Part shown: positions 1 to 7,649 of the stretch, piece by piece | Layout: each line of letters begins with the position of its first letter | Position numbering within the stretch: the stretch's first letter is position 1 | Assembly (NCBI GenBank): GCA_045126475.1 | Contig: JBGVOL010000109.1 | Location: forward strand, 1 to 21,684 | Direction of reading: 5' to 3' | Length of the DNA: 21,684 bases | From: SVEL01 sp045126475 | GTDB taxonomy: Bacteria; Bacillota; Clostridia; Lachnospirales; Lachnospiraceae | Position numbers and translations under genes: made by a program | The notes under the pieces: model-generated | Seen by the model: the letters and a program-made list of their open reading frames with translations, nothing else | The model's database searches: none | What the model was told of the DNA's origin: nothing

Positions 1-30
1 TTTCTGGTTTGTTTCTATTTTCTTTGACAT
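1..30 (-). CDS. Start of an unidentified protein (partial, runs off left edge)
   Basis: On the minus strand an ATG at 30-28 opens a frame reading MSKKIETNQK to the window edge. A good ribosome binding site (TGAGGT on the minus strand, complement of 35-40) lies five bases upstream. Only ten codons are visible, so the product cannot be named. The gene is divergent from thrC and would share the upstream region 31-247 with it. I found only a weak minus-strand promoter candidate: TATGCT as -10, complement of about 70-75, with no convincing -35. The call rests on the start codon plus Shine-Dalgarno sequence and needs the neighbouring sequence to confirm. Confidence 0.6.
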   Translation of the reverse strand, partial: MSKKIETNQK

Positions 31-166
31 ATTTACCTCATTTCTACTGCGGATAAGAGGCAATATGTAGCATACATGGAATCTGACCAGAGTGTAAGAC
101 TAAATTCAGTTAAAGGTGGAATTTACTTTTTTATTTAACGAAAGACACAAACCTACATTTTTTTTC

Positions 167-195
167 TTGCCACAAGTGTAAAGGTGTGTTATAGT
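167..195 (+). promoter_or_regulatory. SigmaA-type promoter of thrC
   Basis: TTGCCA (167-172) and TATAGT (190-195) are separated by exactly 17 bases, giving a predicted transcription start near 202 and a leader of about 45 bases before the thrC ATG. I see no T-box or other riboswitch motif in this short leader. Confidence 0.75.
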
Positions 196-247
196 AGTGA
201 GTGACTTTAATGTTATAAAGTGTCTTAGCACGAAAGGAAGGTTTATC

Positions 248-1732
248 ATGGAATTGATGTACAAGAGCACAAGAAGCGATGAAACTGTTACTGCTTCACA
301 GGCTATTTTGAAAGGTCTTGCAAGCGACGGAGGTTTATTTGTTCCCGTAACATTACCGAAGCTTGGGGTGGACATAGATGAATTAAAGGGTATGTCATAT
401 AAAGAAGTGGCATACGTTGTGATGAAGGAGTTTCTTACTGACTTCACAGAGGAGGAACTTAAGAACTGCATCGACAAGGCATATGATTCTAAGTTTGATA
501 CAGAGGAGATAGCTCCTATAGTTAAGGCTGACGGAGCATATTATCTTGAGCTTTTCCATGGTGCAACAATTGCATTTAAGGATATGGCATTGTCAATACT
601 GCCACATCTTCTTACAACTTCTGCAAAGAAAAACAATGTAAAGAATGAGATAGTTATTCTTACTGCAACATCAGGCGATACAGGTAAGGCAGCTCTTGCA
701 GGTTTCGCTGATGTAGAGAATACGAGAATCGTTGTATTCTATCCAAAGGGTGGAGTAAGCCCTATTCAGGAAAAGCAGATGGTTACACAAAAAGGTGCCA
801 ATACTCATGTAGTAGGTATCAAGGGCAACTTTGACCAGGCACAGAGCGGTGTTAAGGCTATTTTTGGAAATAAGGAGCTTGAGAAGGAACTTGACGAGGC
901 AGGATTCCAGTTCTCATCTGCAAATTCAATCAACATCGGTCGTCTTGTACCACAGGTTGTTTATTATGTATATGCATACTCAAAGCTTTACGCAGAGGGA
1001 GAGATTGAGAAGGGTGAGAAGATTAACGTCGTAGTTCCTACAGGTAATTTCGGAAATATCCTTGCTGCATACTACGCAAAGAATATGGGCCTTCCTATTG
1101 ACAAGCTTATATGTGCTTCAAATGACAATAAGGTATTATACGACTTCTTTGAGACAGGAAGCTATGACAAGAACAGAGAGTTCATTCTCACAACATCACC
1201 TTCAATGGATATTCTTATTTCAAGCAATCTTGAGAGACTTATTTATAAGATTGCAGGATGTGATGCTGCAAAGAATAAGGAACTTATGACAGCTCTTTCA
1301 ACATCGGGAAAATATGAGATTACTGATGAGATGAAGGCAGAGCTTAAGGATTTCTATGGAAATTATGCAACTGAAGCTGAGACAGCAGAGGTTATTAAGT
1401 CTATTTACGAGAATACTGGCTACATAATTGATACACATACAGCAGTAGCAGCAAAAGTGTATAAGAAGTACAAGGAGGCTACAGGCGATACTACAAAGTC
1501 AGTTATCGCTTCAACAGCAAGTCCGTTTAAGTTTACAAGAAGTGTAATGAACGCCATTGACAGCAAGTATGATGCGATGGGTGATTTTGAACTTGTAGAT
1601 GAACTTAGCAAAATTGGAAATGTAGATGTTCCAAGAGCAATCGAGGAGATAAGAACTGCACCTGTTCTTCACGATACAGTTTGTGAAGTAAACGAGATGA
1701 CAAATGAGGTTAAGAAGTTCTTAGGATTATAA
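248..1732 (+). CDS. thrC: Threonine synthase
   Basis: This pyridoxal-phosphate enzyme converts O-phospho-L-homoserine to L-threonine in the cytoplasm, the last step of threonine synthesis. The 494-residue protein starts with the family's N-terminal pattern (YKSTRS near residue 5, then GLASDGGLFVP at 23-33). The cofactor lysine is in FHGATIAFKD (Lys111), followed by the phosphate-binding TSGDTGKAA motif near 141 and PTGNFGN further on. The start at 248 is chosen because GAAAGGAAGG lies just upstream and the homology begins there; the in-frame ATG at 197 lies within a few bases of the predicted transcription start and has no ribosome binding site. The gene is monocistronic, with its own promoter (167-195) and terminator (1751-1784). 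Length and motifs fit the longer, yeast-type/Bacteroides-Clostridia form of the enzyme. Confidence 0.96.
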   Translation: MELMYKSTRSDETVTASQAILKGLASDGGLFVPVTLPKLGVDIDELKGMSYKEVAYVVMKEFLTDFTEEELKNCIDKAYDSKFDTEEIAPIVKADGAYYLELFHGATIAFKDMALSILPHLLTTSAKKNNVKNEIVILTATSGDTGKAALAGFADVENTRIVVFYPKGGVSPIQEKQMVTQKGANTHVVGIKGNFDQAQSGVKAIFGNKELEKELDEAGFQFSSANSINIGRLVPQVVYYVYAYSKLYAEGEIEKGEKINVVVPTGNFGNILAAYYAKNMGLPIDKLICASNDNKVLYDFFETGSYDKNREFILTTSPSMDILISSNLERLIYKIAGCDAAKNKELMTALSTSGKYEITDEMKAELKDFYGNYATEAETAEVIKSIYENTGYIIDTHTAVAAKVYKKYKEATGDTTKSVIASTASPFKFTRSVMNAIDSKYDAMGDFELVDELSKIGNVDVPRAIEEIRTAPVLHDTVCEVNEMTNEVKKFLGL

Positions 1733-1750
1733 TATATAAATAAAAGGGAG

Positions 1751-1784
1751 TCCGTCTTTGTAGTGATACAGAGACGGATTTTTT
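1751..1784 (+). terminator. Rho-independent terminator of thrC
   Basis: A 12-base-pair stem (1751-1762 with 1767-1778, one G-U pair) closes a GTGA loop and is followed directly by six T residues. It lies 19 bases after the thrC stop codon. Confidence 0.93.
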
Positions 1785-1818
1785 ATTTCAAAATGTTATC
1801 ACTTATTCATCACAAATA

Positions 1819-1827
1819 TGGTATACT
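1819..1827 (+). promoter_or_regulatory. Extended -10 promoter of the response regulator gene
   Basis: TGG followed by TATACT (1822-1827) forms an extended -10 element, 50 bases before the ATG. No good -35 sits at 17 bases; the nearest candidate, TTATCA at 1796-1801, is 20 bases away. An extended -10 can work with a poor -35, so the promoter is plausible and may depend on an activator. Confidence 0.55.
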
Positions 1828-1876
1828 GTGAATATGAAACATTCGTGTAAGAAGAATATTTATAGGAGAAATAAGC

Positions 1877-2563
1877 ATGAAGAAAATATTGGTTGTTGAT
1901 GATGAAGAAAAGATAAGGTTGATTATAAAGAAATATGCTGAATTTGAAGGATATGCCATAAGCGAGGCGGCTGACGGAATGGAGGCAATTGAAATCTGTA
2001 AGAAAGAGGATTTTGATTTGATAATTCTTGATGTGATGATGCCAGAGCTTGACGGCTTTTCTGCCTGCAAAGAGATTAAGAAGATAAAGGATATTCCGGT
2101 TATTATGCTGTCTGCCAGAGGCGAAGAGTATGACAAAATACATGGGTTTGAAACGGGTGTTGATGACTATGTTGTAAAACCTTTTTCACCAAAGGAACTG
2201 ATGATGAGAGTGAATGTTGTTATATCGCGTTACAGCGCGGTGAAGGAGAATACAGCAAGTGATGATAATCACGATGTCTTCAGGTCTGAAGGTCTTGTGG
2301 TAGATTTTACAAGCAGAATGGTAACTATTGATGGAGAAAAGGCGTCCATGACACCAAAGGAATATGACCTTTTATTTTATATGGTACGAAACAGAGGAAT
2401 TGCGCTGACCAGGGAAAAGCTGATTACGGAGGTATGGGGTTACGACTATTTCGGAGATGACAGAACCCTTGATACACATATAAAGCTTTTGAGAAGTAAC
2501 CTTGGGGAATACAGAAAGTTCCTTGTTACATTAAGAGGTGTTGGGTACCGTTTTGAGGCGTAA
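1877..2563 (+). CDS. OmpR/PhoB-family two-component response regulator
   Basis: This is a DNA-binding transcription factor switched by phosphorylation from a sensor kinase, presumably the kinase at 4534. The 228 residues hold a receiver domain (about 1-115) with the acidic pocket Asp8-Asp9-Glu10, the phosphorylated Asp52 in LDVMMP, Ser79 at the Thr/Ser position and Lys101 in VVKPF. A winged-helix DNA-binding domain follows (about 130-228), with the family's MTPKEYDLL, DDRTLDTHI and GVGYRFE signatures. A ribosome binding site AGGAG (1864-1868) fits the start. The kinase would normally follow directly, but about 1.95 kb carrying a glycosyltransferase and a PnuC-like gene intervenes. The final codons have a decayed second copy at 4521-4544. 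The input signal and target genes are not evident. Confidence 0.93.
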   Translation: MKKILVVDDEEKIRLIIKKYAEFEGYAISEAADGMEAIEICKKEDFDLIILDVMMPELDGFSACKEIKKIKDIPVIMLSARGEEYDKIHGFETGVDDYVVKPFSPKELMMRVNVVISRYSAVKENTASDDNHDVFRSEGLVVDFTSRMVTIDGEKASMTPKEYDLLFYMVRNRGIALTREKLITEVWGYDYFGDDRTLDTHIKLLRSNLGEYRKFLVTLRGVGYRFEA

Positions 2564-2589
2564 AATGTCTTTTGATAAGGAGTTTGATT

Positions 2590-3756
2590 ATGAAGATTTT
2601 GATGGTTAATGTTCCGTTCAGTGGACATGTAAATCCCACATTACCTTTAGCTAAGGAATTAGTTGAACGAGGACATGATGTTTCCTATATACTCACAAAT
2701 CAATGGAAAGACAGAATCGAAGAAACAGGAGCAGTTTTTATACCATACATAGATGATGCTGATTATAATATTTCTTTCAGAAACGGAAAGCCCAAAAATT
2801 TCTTAAATGCACTTAAAGCGTGGAAATATGCTTATAATACCATCATTGCTGTGGGTAAAGATTATGATTTGCTTATTTATGAGTTTTTCACTTTTACAGC
2901 TTATGCAGCTGCTCAAAGGCTGAATTTAAAGACTGTAAGGTTGTTTTCAACATTTGCCGTAAGCAGGGAAAACATAGGAAATATTCTTGTCAGCGATAAT
3001 AAACAGGTGTCTTTGCTTAACAATAAGTTTTTTGTCCGGTTAGCAACAAAACTGGTATGCAGAAATATTAAACTGACAACACCGAATATGCTTACGGAGA
3101 TAACAGACGTTGATGTTGAACTGAATATTGTATTTACGGCCAAAGAATTTCAAAAGGACAGTAGTTCCTTTGATGAACGATATGCTTTCGTTGGACCATG
3201 TTTGGGAAAACGGTCAGACAATGTAAAAATACCTTTCGACGAAATGAATGGGAAGATAATATATATTTCTCTCGGAACACTTCAAAACAGTCATTTAAAG
3301 TTCTACAAAGACTGCATGGCTTCTTTTAAAAATAAATCGGATGTGTCGGTCATTATGTCAGTTGGAAAGGATATAAATATTGATAAGTTGGGTACGATGC
3401 CGCCGAATTTTTATATTTATCCTTTTGTTCCTCAATTGGAAGTGCTAAAGAGGTCAGTATTGTTCATTACTCATGGCGGGATGAACAGTGTTAATGAGGG
3501 ACTTATTTTTAAAAACTCACTTATGGTAATTCCTTTAGATATGGATCAGTTTGCTGTTGCAGACAGGGTAGCTGAGATGGGACTTGGTGTGAAACTTAAA
3601 ATGGCAGATGTGACGGCAGATACGCTTTGTGACTTGGCTTATAGAATTTTGTCTGATAACAAAATGACTGAGAATGTAGAGAAGATGAGTAATTTATTAC
3701 AGACCGCCGGAAACGTGAAAAGAGCTGCTGATTTGATTGAGGGAGAATTAAAATGA
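2590..3756 (+). CDS. MGT/YjiC-type UDP-glycosyltransferase (GT1 family)
   Basis: A cytoplasmic GT-B fold enzyme expected to move a sugar from a nucleotide sugar to a small acceptor; the acceptor cannot be read from sequence. The 388 residues start with the family motif SGHVNPTLPLAKEL (11-24), where His13 matches the usual catalytic histidine. The C-terminal donor-binding signature is present (ITHGGMNSVNEG, 293-304, and PLDMDQ ending at Gln320). The start at 2590 is preferred over the upstream TTG at 2572 because AAGGAG (2577-2582) sits seven bases before it. The gene ends in an ATGA overlap with the PnuC-like gene, suggesting translational coupling. Both genes lie between a response regulator and its kinase in a segment of lower GC than the flanks, which suggests acquisition as a pair. 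Relatives act on macrolides, flavonoids, lipids and other small molecules. Confidence 0.85.
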   Translation: MKILMVNVPFSGHVNPTLPLAKELVERGHDVSYILTNQWKDRIEETGAVFIPYIDDADYNISFRNGKPKNFLNALKAWKYAYNTIIAVGKDYDLLIYEFFTFTAYAAAQRLNLKTVRLFSTFAVSRENIGNILVSDNKQVSLLNNKFFVRLATKLVCRNIKLTTPNMLTEITDVDVELNIVFTAKEFQKDSSSFDERYAFVGPCLGKRSDNVKIPFDEMNGKIIYISLGTLQNSHLKFYKDCMASFKNKSDVSVIMSVGKDINIDKLGTMPPNFYIYPFVPQLEVLKRSVLFITHGGMNSVNEGLIFKNSLMVIPLDMDQFAVADRVAEMGLGVKLKMADVTADTLCDLAYRILSDNKMTENVEKMSNLLQTAGNVKRAADLIEGELK

Positions 3757-4433
3757 ATAATCCAATTTTAAGTTTATCTAAAAAAGAGTGGGCTATTTGG
3801 ATAGGCTCATTGCTTGTTGTTACAGTTTCTAATGTAGTAACAGGTGATTTAGATTTATTGACACTTTTGGCAGCATTAGTTGGTGTTACCTCTTTGATTT
3901 TTGCAGCGAAGGGTAACGTATGGGCACAGGTTTTAATGATTGTATTTAGTATTCTTTATGGTATTATTTCATGGCGCTTTAAATATTGGGGAGAAATGAT
4001 TACCTATTTAGGAATGACTATGCCTATGGCTATATGGTCAACAATTACATGGATTAAAAATCCATCTAAAGAAAACGGGAATGAAGTAGCAATTCAAAAA
4101 CTAAATTGGAAGCATATAGTAGCACTTTCCTTTTTTTGCGTTGTAGTTACAGGCGGATTCTACGTTATTTTACGGGTGCTGAATACACCTAATATTATAT
4201 TTAGTACAATTTCAATTACAACAAGTTTTCTTGCGGCAGCGCTTACTATGCTTCGTTCATCGTATTACGCATTGGGATATGCTTCAAATGACATTGTGTT
4301 AATTATACTTTGGATTTTAGCTTCGAGGGAAAATCCAATATATATTCCGGTGGTAGTTAATTTTTTCATTTTCTTTTTTAATGATATGTATGGATTTGTC
4401 AGTTGGAAAAAAAGAGAATTAAAACAGAATTAA
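3753..4433 (+). CDS. PnuC-like nicotinamide riboside/vitamin transporter
   Basis: An integral membrane protein of the PnuC family, whose members carry unphosphorylated nicotinamide riboside or, in related branches, other vitamins by facilitated diffusion. The 226 residues form several hydrophobic helices, for example around 14-52, 56-73, 84-101, 121-143 and 175-210. The C-terminal segment FNDMYGFVSWKKRE matches the typical PnuC ending. Its ATG lies within the stop of the glycosyltransferase gene (ATGA at 3753-3756), so the two are probably co-translated. GC content is low: a hand count of 4261-4380 gives 36 G+C in 120 bases. No kinase or NAD gene is beside it and no NAD or thiamine riboswitch is visible, so the substrate is open. 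Confidence 0.82.
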   Translation: MNNPILSLSKKEWAIWIGSLLVVTVSNVVTGDLDLLTLLAALVGVTSLIFAAKGNVWAQVLMIVFSILYGIISWRFKYWGEMITYLGMTMPMAIWSTITWIKNPSKENGNEVAIQKLNWKHIVALSFFCVVVTGGFYVILRVLNTPNIIFSTISITTSFLAAALTMLRSSYYALGYASNDIVLIILWILASRENPIYIPVVVNFFIFFFNDMYGFVSWKKRELKQN

Positions 4434-4520
4434 CTCCCTATCTTAGATAATCTTCACATAACCAACACATTGCTTGTGTACACTGAATAGTAACAATAAT
4501 GAAAAAATATAGCGGAAAGT
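4434..4520 (+). other. Intergenic segment before the sensor kinase
   Basis: AT-rich spacer after the PnuC-like gene. It contains a small inverted repeat (ACACA-TTGCT-TGTGT, around 4468-4482) but no convincing terminator or sigmaA promoter. The kinase is therefore probably transcribed by readthrough or from an activator-dependent promoter I cannot recognise. Confidence 0.4.
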
Positions 4521-4544
4521 GTAGGGTATTGTTTTGAAACATAA
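4521..4544 (+). pseudogene. Remnant of a response regulator C-terminus overlapping the kinase start
   Basis: Reading GTA at 4521 in frame gives V-G-Y-C-F-E-T-stop, almost the same as the end of the regulator upstream, V-G-Y-R-F-E-A-stop (2540-2563). The two 24-base stretches match at 18 positions, and similarity fades immediately upstream. The kinase TTG start at 4534 lies inside this remnant in another frame, as expected if the regulator and kinase genes once overlapped. The Arg-to-Cys change in an otherwise conserved motif is consistent with loss of selection. The match itself is seen in the sequence; that it marks an insertion is inference. Confidence 0.6.
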
Positions 4545-6054
4545 GAAAATAGGAATCAAATGGAAAATATTTATGTATCTTCTGGGTTTTACTGCGGTTT
4601 TACTCATACTTTTATGGGTATTCCAGACAGTTTATCTGGAGGATTTTTATAAGAGAATAAAGACAAATGAATTGGAGAATGCCTTTGAAAACATTCAATC
4701 GGTTATTGATGATGAAGACATGGAAAGTTCCATAGAGCTAATCGGCTCAAGCTATGATATATGTATACTCGTAACGGATGAATACGGAAATAAGCTATAC
4801 AGCAGTGAACAGAATATGCAGTGCAGTATACATAAGTTACGGCCGGATGAACTTAAAAATATGATAGCTTTTGCAAGAAATAACGGAGGAACGTATTCTG
4901 TAAAGAAAGAAAATCAGATACGTGATTTCTTTAAACCTGATGGTACATCGGAATCAGGTTTGTCAGCGGATAAAAACGAAGGTACGGTTATAAACGGGGG
5001 CACGTCATATCCTGTAGATAAATTTCACAATATGCCGGACATGAAAGAGAGCGAGAGTATTATTCGTGTTGACATAATGAAAAAAAGTGATGGAAGCGAG
5101 ATTGTAGTGATGATAAATACCATTATCACCCCGGTTGATGCAACGGTTCATACACTTCGCATTCAGCTTATTTATATATCAGTTATAATGGTTATTCTGG
5201 CACTGCTTATGGCAATAGTTATTTCGTGGCGCATATCAAAACCGATTATCAAGATAAATGATTCGGCAAAACATCTTGGCAAGGGTGATTATGATGTAAG
5301 ATTTGATGGAACAGGCTACAAGGAAATTGCCCAGTTATCAGATACATTGAATCAGGCCACCATAGAGCTTGCCAAAGCGGAAGGACTGCAGAGGGAACTG
5401 GTTGCCAATGTTTCCCACGACCTTAGAACACCCCTTACGATGATTACGGCATATGCGGAGGTTATGAGGGACCTTCCGGGCGAAAATACACCGGAAAATG
5501 TTCAGGTTGTCATTGATGAGGCAAAACGACTTACAAATCTTGTAAATGATCTGCTTGATGTATCAAAACTTCAGGCAGGAGCTACAAAGCTTGAGTTGAA
5601 GGAATATGACCTGACGCAGAGTATCGAGTCAGTTCTTTTAAGATATTCAAAGTTCCTTGAACAAAACGGTTACACTATTAATTTTGAATATGACAGACAT
5701 GTAATGGTTTTGGCGGATGAGTTTAAAATATATCAGGTTATTTATAATCTGGTAAACAACGCCATCAATTATACAGGCGACGATAAGCTTGTCACGGTAC
5801 GTCAAAAGGTTACGGGCAGTATTGTGAGAATTGAGGTTATTGATACGGGGAGAGGTATTGAACCTGAGGAACTGGAAAATGTCTGGGAGAGATATTATAA
5901 GGTTGACAAGAACCACAAACGGGCTGTAATGGGCACAGGTCTTGGACTTTCAATCGTAAAAAACATATTAAAACTTCATAATTTCCAATACGGAGTATCA
6001 AGTATTCCTGACAAGGGAACTACGTTCTGGTTTGAACTCAAGACAAACGTATAA
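4534..6054 (+). CDS. Sensor histidine kinase (HAMP, HisKA, HATPase_c)
   Basis: Membrane sensor that autophosphorylates on histidine and passes the phosphate to a regulator, presumably the one at 1877. The 506 residues show TM1 (about 12-34), an extracytoplasmic sensor region (about 35-207), TM2 (about 208-231), HAMP (about 232-285), a dimerisation domain with His295 in NVSHDLRTP, and an ATPase domain with N box NLVNNA (405-410), G1 DTGRGI (437-442) and G2 GTGLGLSI (467-474). The start is a TTG with a weak AGGG ribosome binding site (4523-4526); it is the most upstream usable start because TAG at 4522-4524 closes the frame, and the next in-frame ATG lies inside TM1. GC is higher than in the preceding two genes (58 of 120 bases at 5401-5520). 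The sensor region resembles no ligand-binding fold I recognise. Confidence 0.93.
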   Translation: MKHKKIGIKWKIFMYLLGFTAVLLILLWVFQTVYLEDFYKRIKTNELENAFENIQSVIDDEDMESSIELIGSSYDICILVTDEYGNKLYSSEQNMQCSIHKLRPDELKNMIAFARNNGGTYSVKKENQIRDFFKPDGTSESGLSADKNEGTVINGGTSYPVDKFHNMPDMKESESIIRVDIMKKSDGSEIVVMINTIITPVDATVHTLRIQLIYISVIMVILALLMAIVISWRISKPIIKINDSAKHLGKGDYDVRFDGTGYKEIAQLSDTLNQATIELAKAEGLQRELVANVSHDLRTPLTMITAYAEVMRDLPGENTPENVQVVIDEAKRLTNLVNDLLDVSKLQAGATKLELKEYDLTQSIESVLLRYSKFLEQNGYTINFEYDRHVMVLADEFKIYQVIYNLVNNAINYTGDDKLVTVRQKVTGSIVRIEVIDTGRGIEPEELENVWERYYKVDKNHKRAVMGTGLGLSIVKNILKLHNFQYGVSSIPDKGTTFWFELKTNV

Positions 6055-6137
6055 TTCAAAAATGCAACTCATTGTCTTCAAAAAACTGTCACATTGGACC
6101 GATAGAATACAGTCATAACAAATCAAGGAGGTAAGAT

Positions 6138-6944
6138 ATGGCGATAGAAGTATTTAGTCGGTACGAAAAGAAGTATCTTCTGGATGAAAATTCATACAGA
6201 TATATCACTGACAGGATAGGCGCTTATATGATAGCTGACAGATACAGCAGAGGCAATGAATTTTATAATATAGCAAACATATATTATGATACTCCCGATG
6301 ATGCACTTATACGCGCTTCCATAGAAAAGCCGGTTTATAAAGAAAAGTTAAGGCTAAGAAGCTATGGGGTGCCGGGACCGGAGGATAAGGTATTTCTTGA
6401 AATAAAAAAGAAATATAAAGGTCTTGTCAATAAGAGAAGAACAAAGCTTCGTCTTGATGAGGCCTATGCACTTACCATAGACGGCGTTACTCCAAAAGAT
6501 GCGGGGTATATCAACAGGCAGGTATTGTCGGAGATAGAATACTTTCTCAAGGTGTATAATCTTGAACCTAAGGTTTACCTGACCTATGACAGAAAAGCAT
6601 TTTTTGCTGCGGATGATTCTGATTTCAGAGTCACGTTTGATACAAACATCAGGTCAAGGCGCGAGGATGTAAGACTTGAGGCGGGGAACCACGGAGAACT
6701 GCTTATAGGTAATGATTTATGGCTTATGGAGATTAAGAGCTCAAAAGCTGTACCGCTGTGGTTTACAAAGATTCTGTCGGAGGCAGGAGTTTATCCGGTG
6801 ACATTCTCAAAGTATGGAACAGAGTATAAGAAGCATTTATTAAACATTAATGGAAGTAAAGGAGATAATAAAATATGTTTACCAGCATACTTAAAACAGC
6901 AACAGATACAGAGATTTCCACAGCAGGAGCATTTATCTGCGTAG
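6138..6944 (+). CDS. VTC-domain polyphosphate polymerase-like protein
   Basis: Member of the CYTH/triphosphate tunnel superfamily related to the catalytic domain of yeast Vtc4, which makes polyphosphate from ATP. Tunnel-type residues are present: RYEKKY (8-13), Lys70/Arg72/Arg74 in KLRLRSY, FLEIKKKYKG (86-95) then KRR (99-101), YDRKAF (150-155) and LMEIKSSKAVP (196-206). The ATG follows a strong AAGGAGGT site. The expected family end is near residue 234 (YKKHL); here 34 more residues follow, the last 23 encoded within the start of the next gene in another frame, an overlap of 70 bases. A lost stop codon or frameshift is likely. The gene follows the kinase by 83 bases, so it may be under two-component control. 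Activity has not been shown for most bacterial members. Confidence 0.85.
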   Translation: MAIEVFSRYEKKYLLDENSYRYITDRIGAYMIADRYSRGNEFYNIANIYYDTPDDALIRASIEKPVYKEKLRLRSYGVPGPEDKVFLEIKKKYKGLVNKRRTKLRLDEAYALTIDGVTPKDAGYINRQVLSEIEYFLKVYNLEPKVYLTYDRKAFFAADDSDFRVTFDTNIRSRREDVRLEAGNHGELLIGNDLWLMEIKSSKAVPLWFTKILSEAGVYPVTFSKYGTEYKKHLLNINGSKGDNKICLPAYLKQQQIQRFPQQEHLSA

Positions 6945-7561
6945 GTGTGGCAGTCATTTTGGGACTTATCATTAGTCTTATTTATATTTTTAGTGATACA
7001 AAAAAGAGATATTCAGCACATTTTGCATTTACACTTGCACTTCTTCCGGTTATTGTCTGCGTGGTAATTATGCTCGTGGGTTCGGACATTGCAAAGGCGA
7101 TTTCCCTTGGAGGAGTTTTTGCTCTTGTGAGATTCAGAAGCGTGCCGGGTGATTCAAAGGATATAACAAATGTGTTCTTTGCAATGGCGGTGGGACTGGC
7201 AGCAGGTATGGGATATGTTCAGGCAGCAGTTGCAATCACAATAGTAATAGGTTTATTGTATTTTGTTCTCAACAGATTTCAGTATGGCGTGAGAAGAAAT
7301 GTGGCAAAGCAGCTTAAAATCACAATACCTGAAAATCTTAATTTTGAAGGAGCATTTGATGATTTATTTGAGGAGTATTCGGACGGCTGTATTCTCGAAA
7401 AAATAAAGACAACAAATCTTGGAACACTTTATGAACTTACATATGCAATTAACATGAAGTCCGGTGTCAACGAAAAGCAGTTTATTGATTCTATCAGATG
7501 CAGAAACGGTAACCTTAATATTGTACTCTGCATGATGCCTGAAAAGGCCGAGCAGTTATAA
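6875..7561 (+). CDS. DUF4956 domain membrane protein
   Basis: A 228-residue membrane protein of the DUF4956 family, whose function is not established. Hydrophobic segments lie at about 18-39, 50-69 and 102-132. Between them is the conserved stretch SLGGVFALVRFRSVPGDSKD (77-96), characteristic of the family, and a soluble C-terminal domain of about 90 residues follows. The start is fixed by AAAGGAGA about ten bases upstream. It begins inside the end of the VTC-domain gene. In Clostridia DUF4956 proteins commonly sit next to VTC-domain genes, and I infer that the two work together, perhaps with the membrane protein exporting or anchoring the product. Confidence 0.82.
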   Translation: MFTSILKTATDTEISTAGAFICVGVAVILGLIISLIYIFSDTKKRYSAHFAFTLALLPVIVCVVIMLVGSDIAKAISLGGVFALVRFRSVPGDSKDITNVFFAMAVGLAAGMGYVQAAVAITIVIGLLYFVLNRFQYGVRRNVAKQLKITIPENLNFEGAFDDLFEEYSDGCILEKIKTTNLGTLYELTYAINMKSGVNEKQFIDSIRCRNGNLNIVLCMMPEKAEQL

Positions 7562-7595
7562 ATAGCAAGTAAGTCTTTCATTTTTCTTCTTTTTG

Positions 7596-7604
7596 TGGTA
7601 TTCT
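7596..7604 (+). promoter_or_regulatory. Possible extended -10 promoter of galM operon
   Basis: TGG followed by TATTCT (7599-7604) looks like an extended -10, 46 bases before the galM ATG. The -35 region (TTTCAT at 7576-7581, 17 bases upstream) is poor. There is no terminator between the DUF4956 gene and galM, so readthrough is also possible. Confidence 0.4.
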
Positions 7605-7649
7605 TAAGAGGCGTATTGCACAACAGAGTTCGCACAAAAGGAGAGGGAA

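Noticed and set aside
24..29. TTGACA, a consensus -35, on the plus strand near the left end
   Set aside because: No -10 lies at 16-18 bases, and the bases are accounted for as the reverse complement of the first codons of the divergent gene.
106..477. Minus-strand open frame of 123 codons opposite the thrC start
   Set aside because: It overlaps thrC and its promoter, has no ribosome binding site and resembles nothing I know; it is a shadow frame. The same holds for the other long antisense frames inside genes.
2564..4520. Insertion sequence or phage element between the regulator and the kinase
   Set aside because: No transposase, integrase or terminal inverted repeats are visible. The insertion idea rests only on the gene-end remnant and base composition.
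6086..6116. CTGTCAC and CAGTCAT upstream of the VTC gene, like PhoB box halves
   Set aside because: Their starts are 24 bases apart rather than the 11-base periodicity of Pho boxes, and a single pair of short words is weak evidence. TAGAAT at 6103-6108 also lacks a fitting -35.
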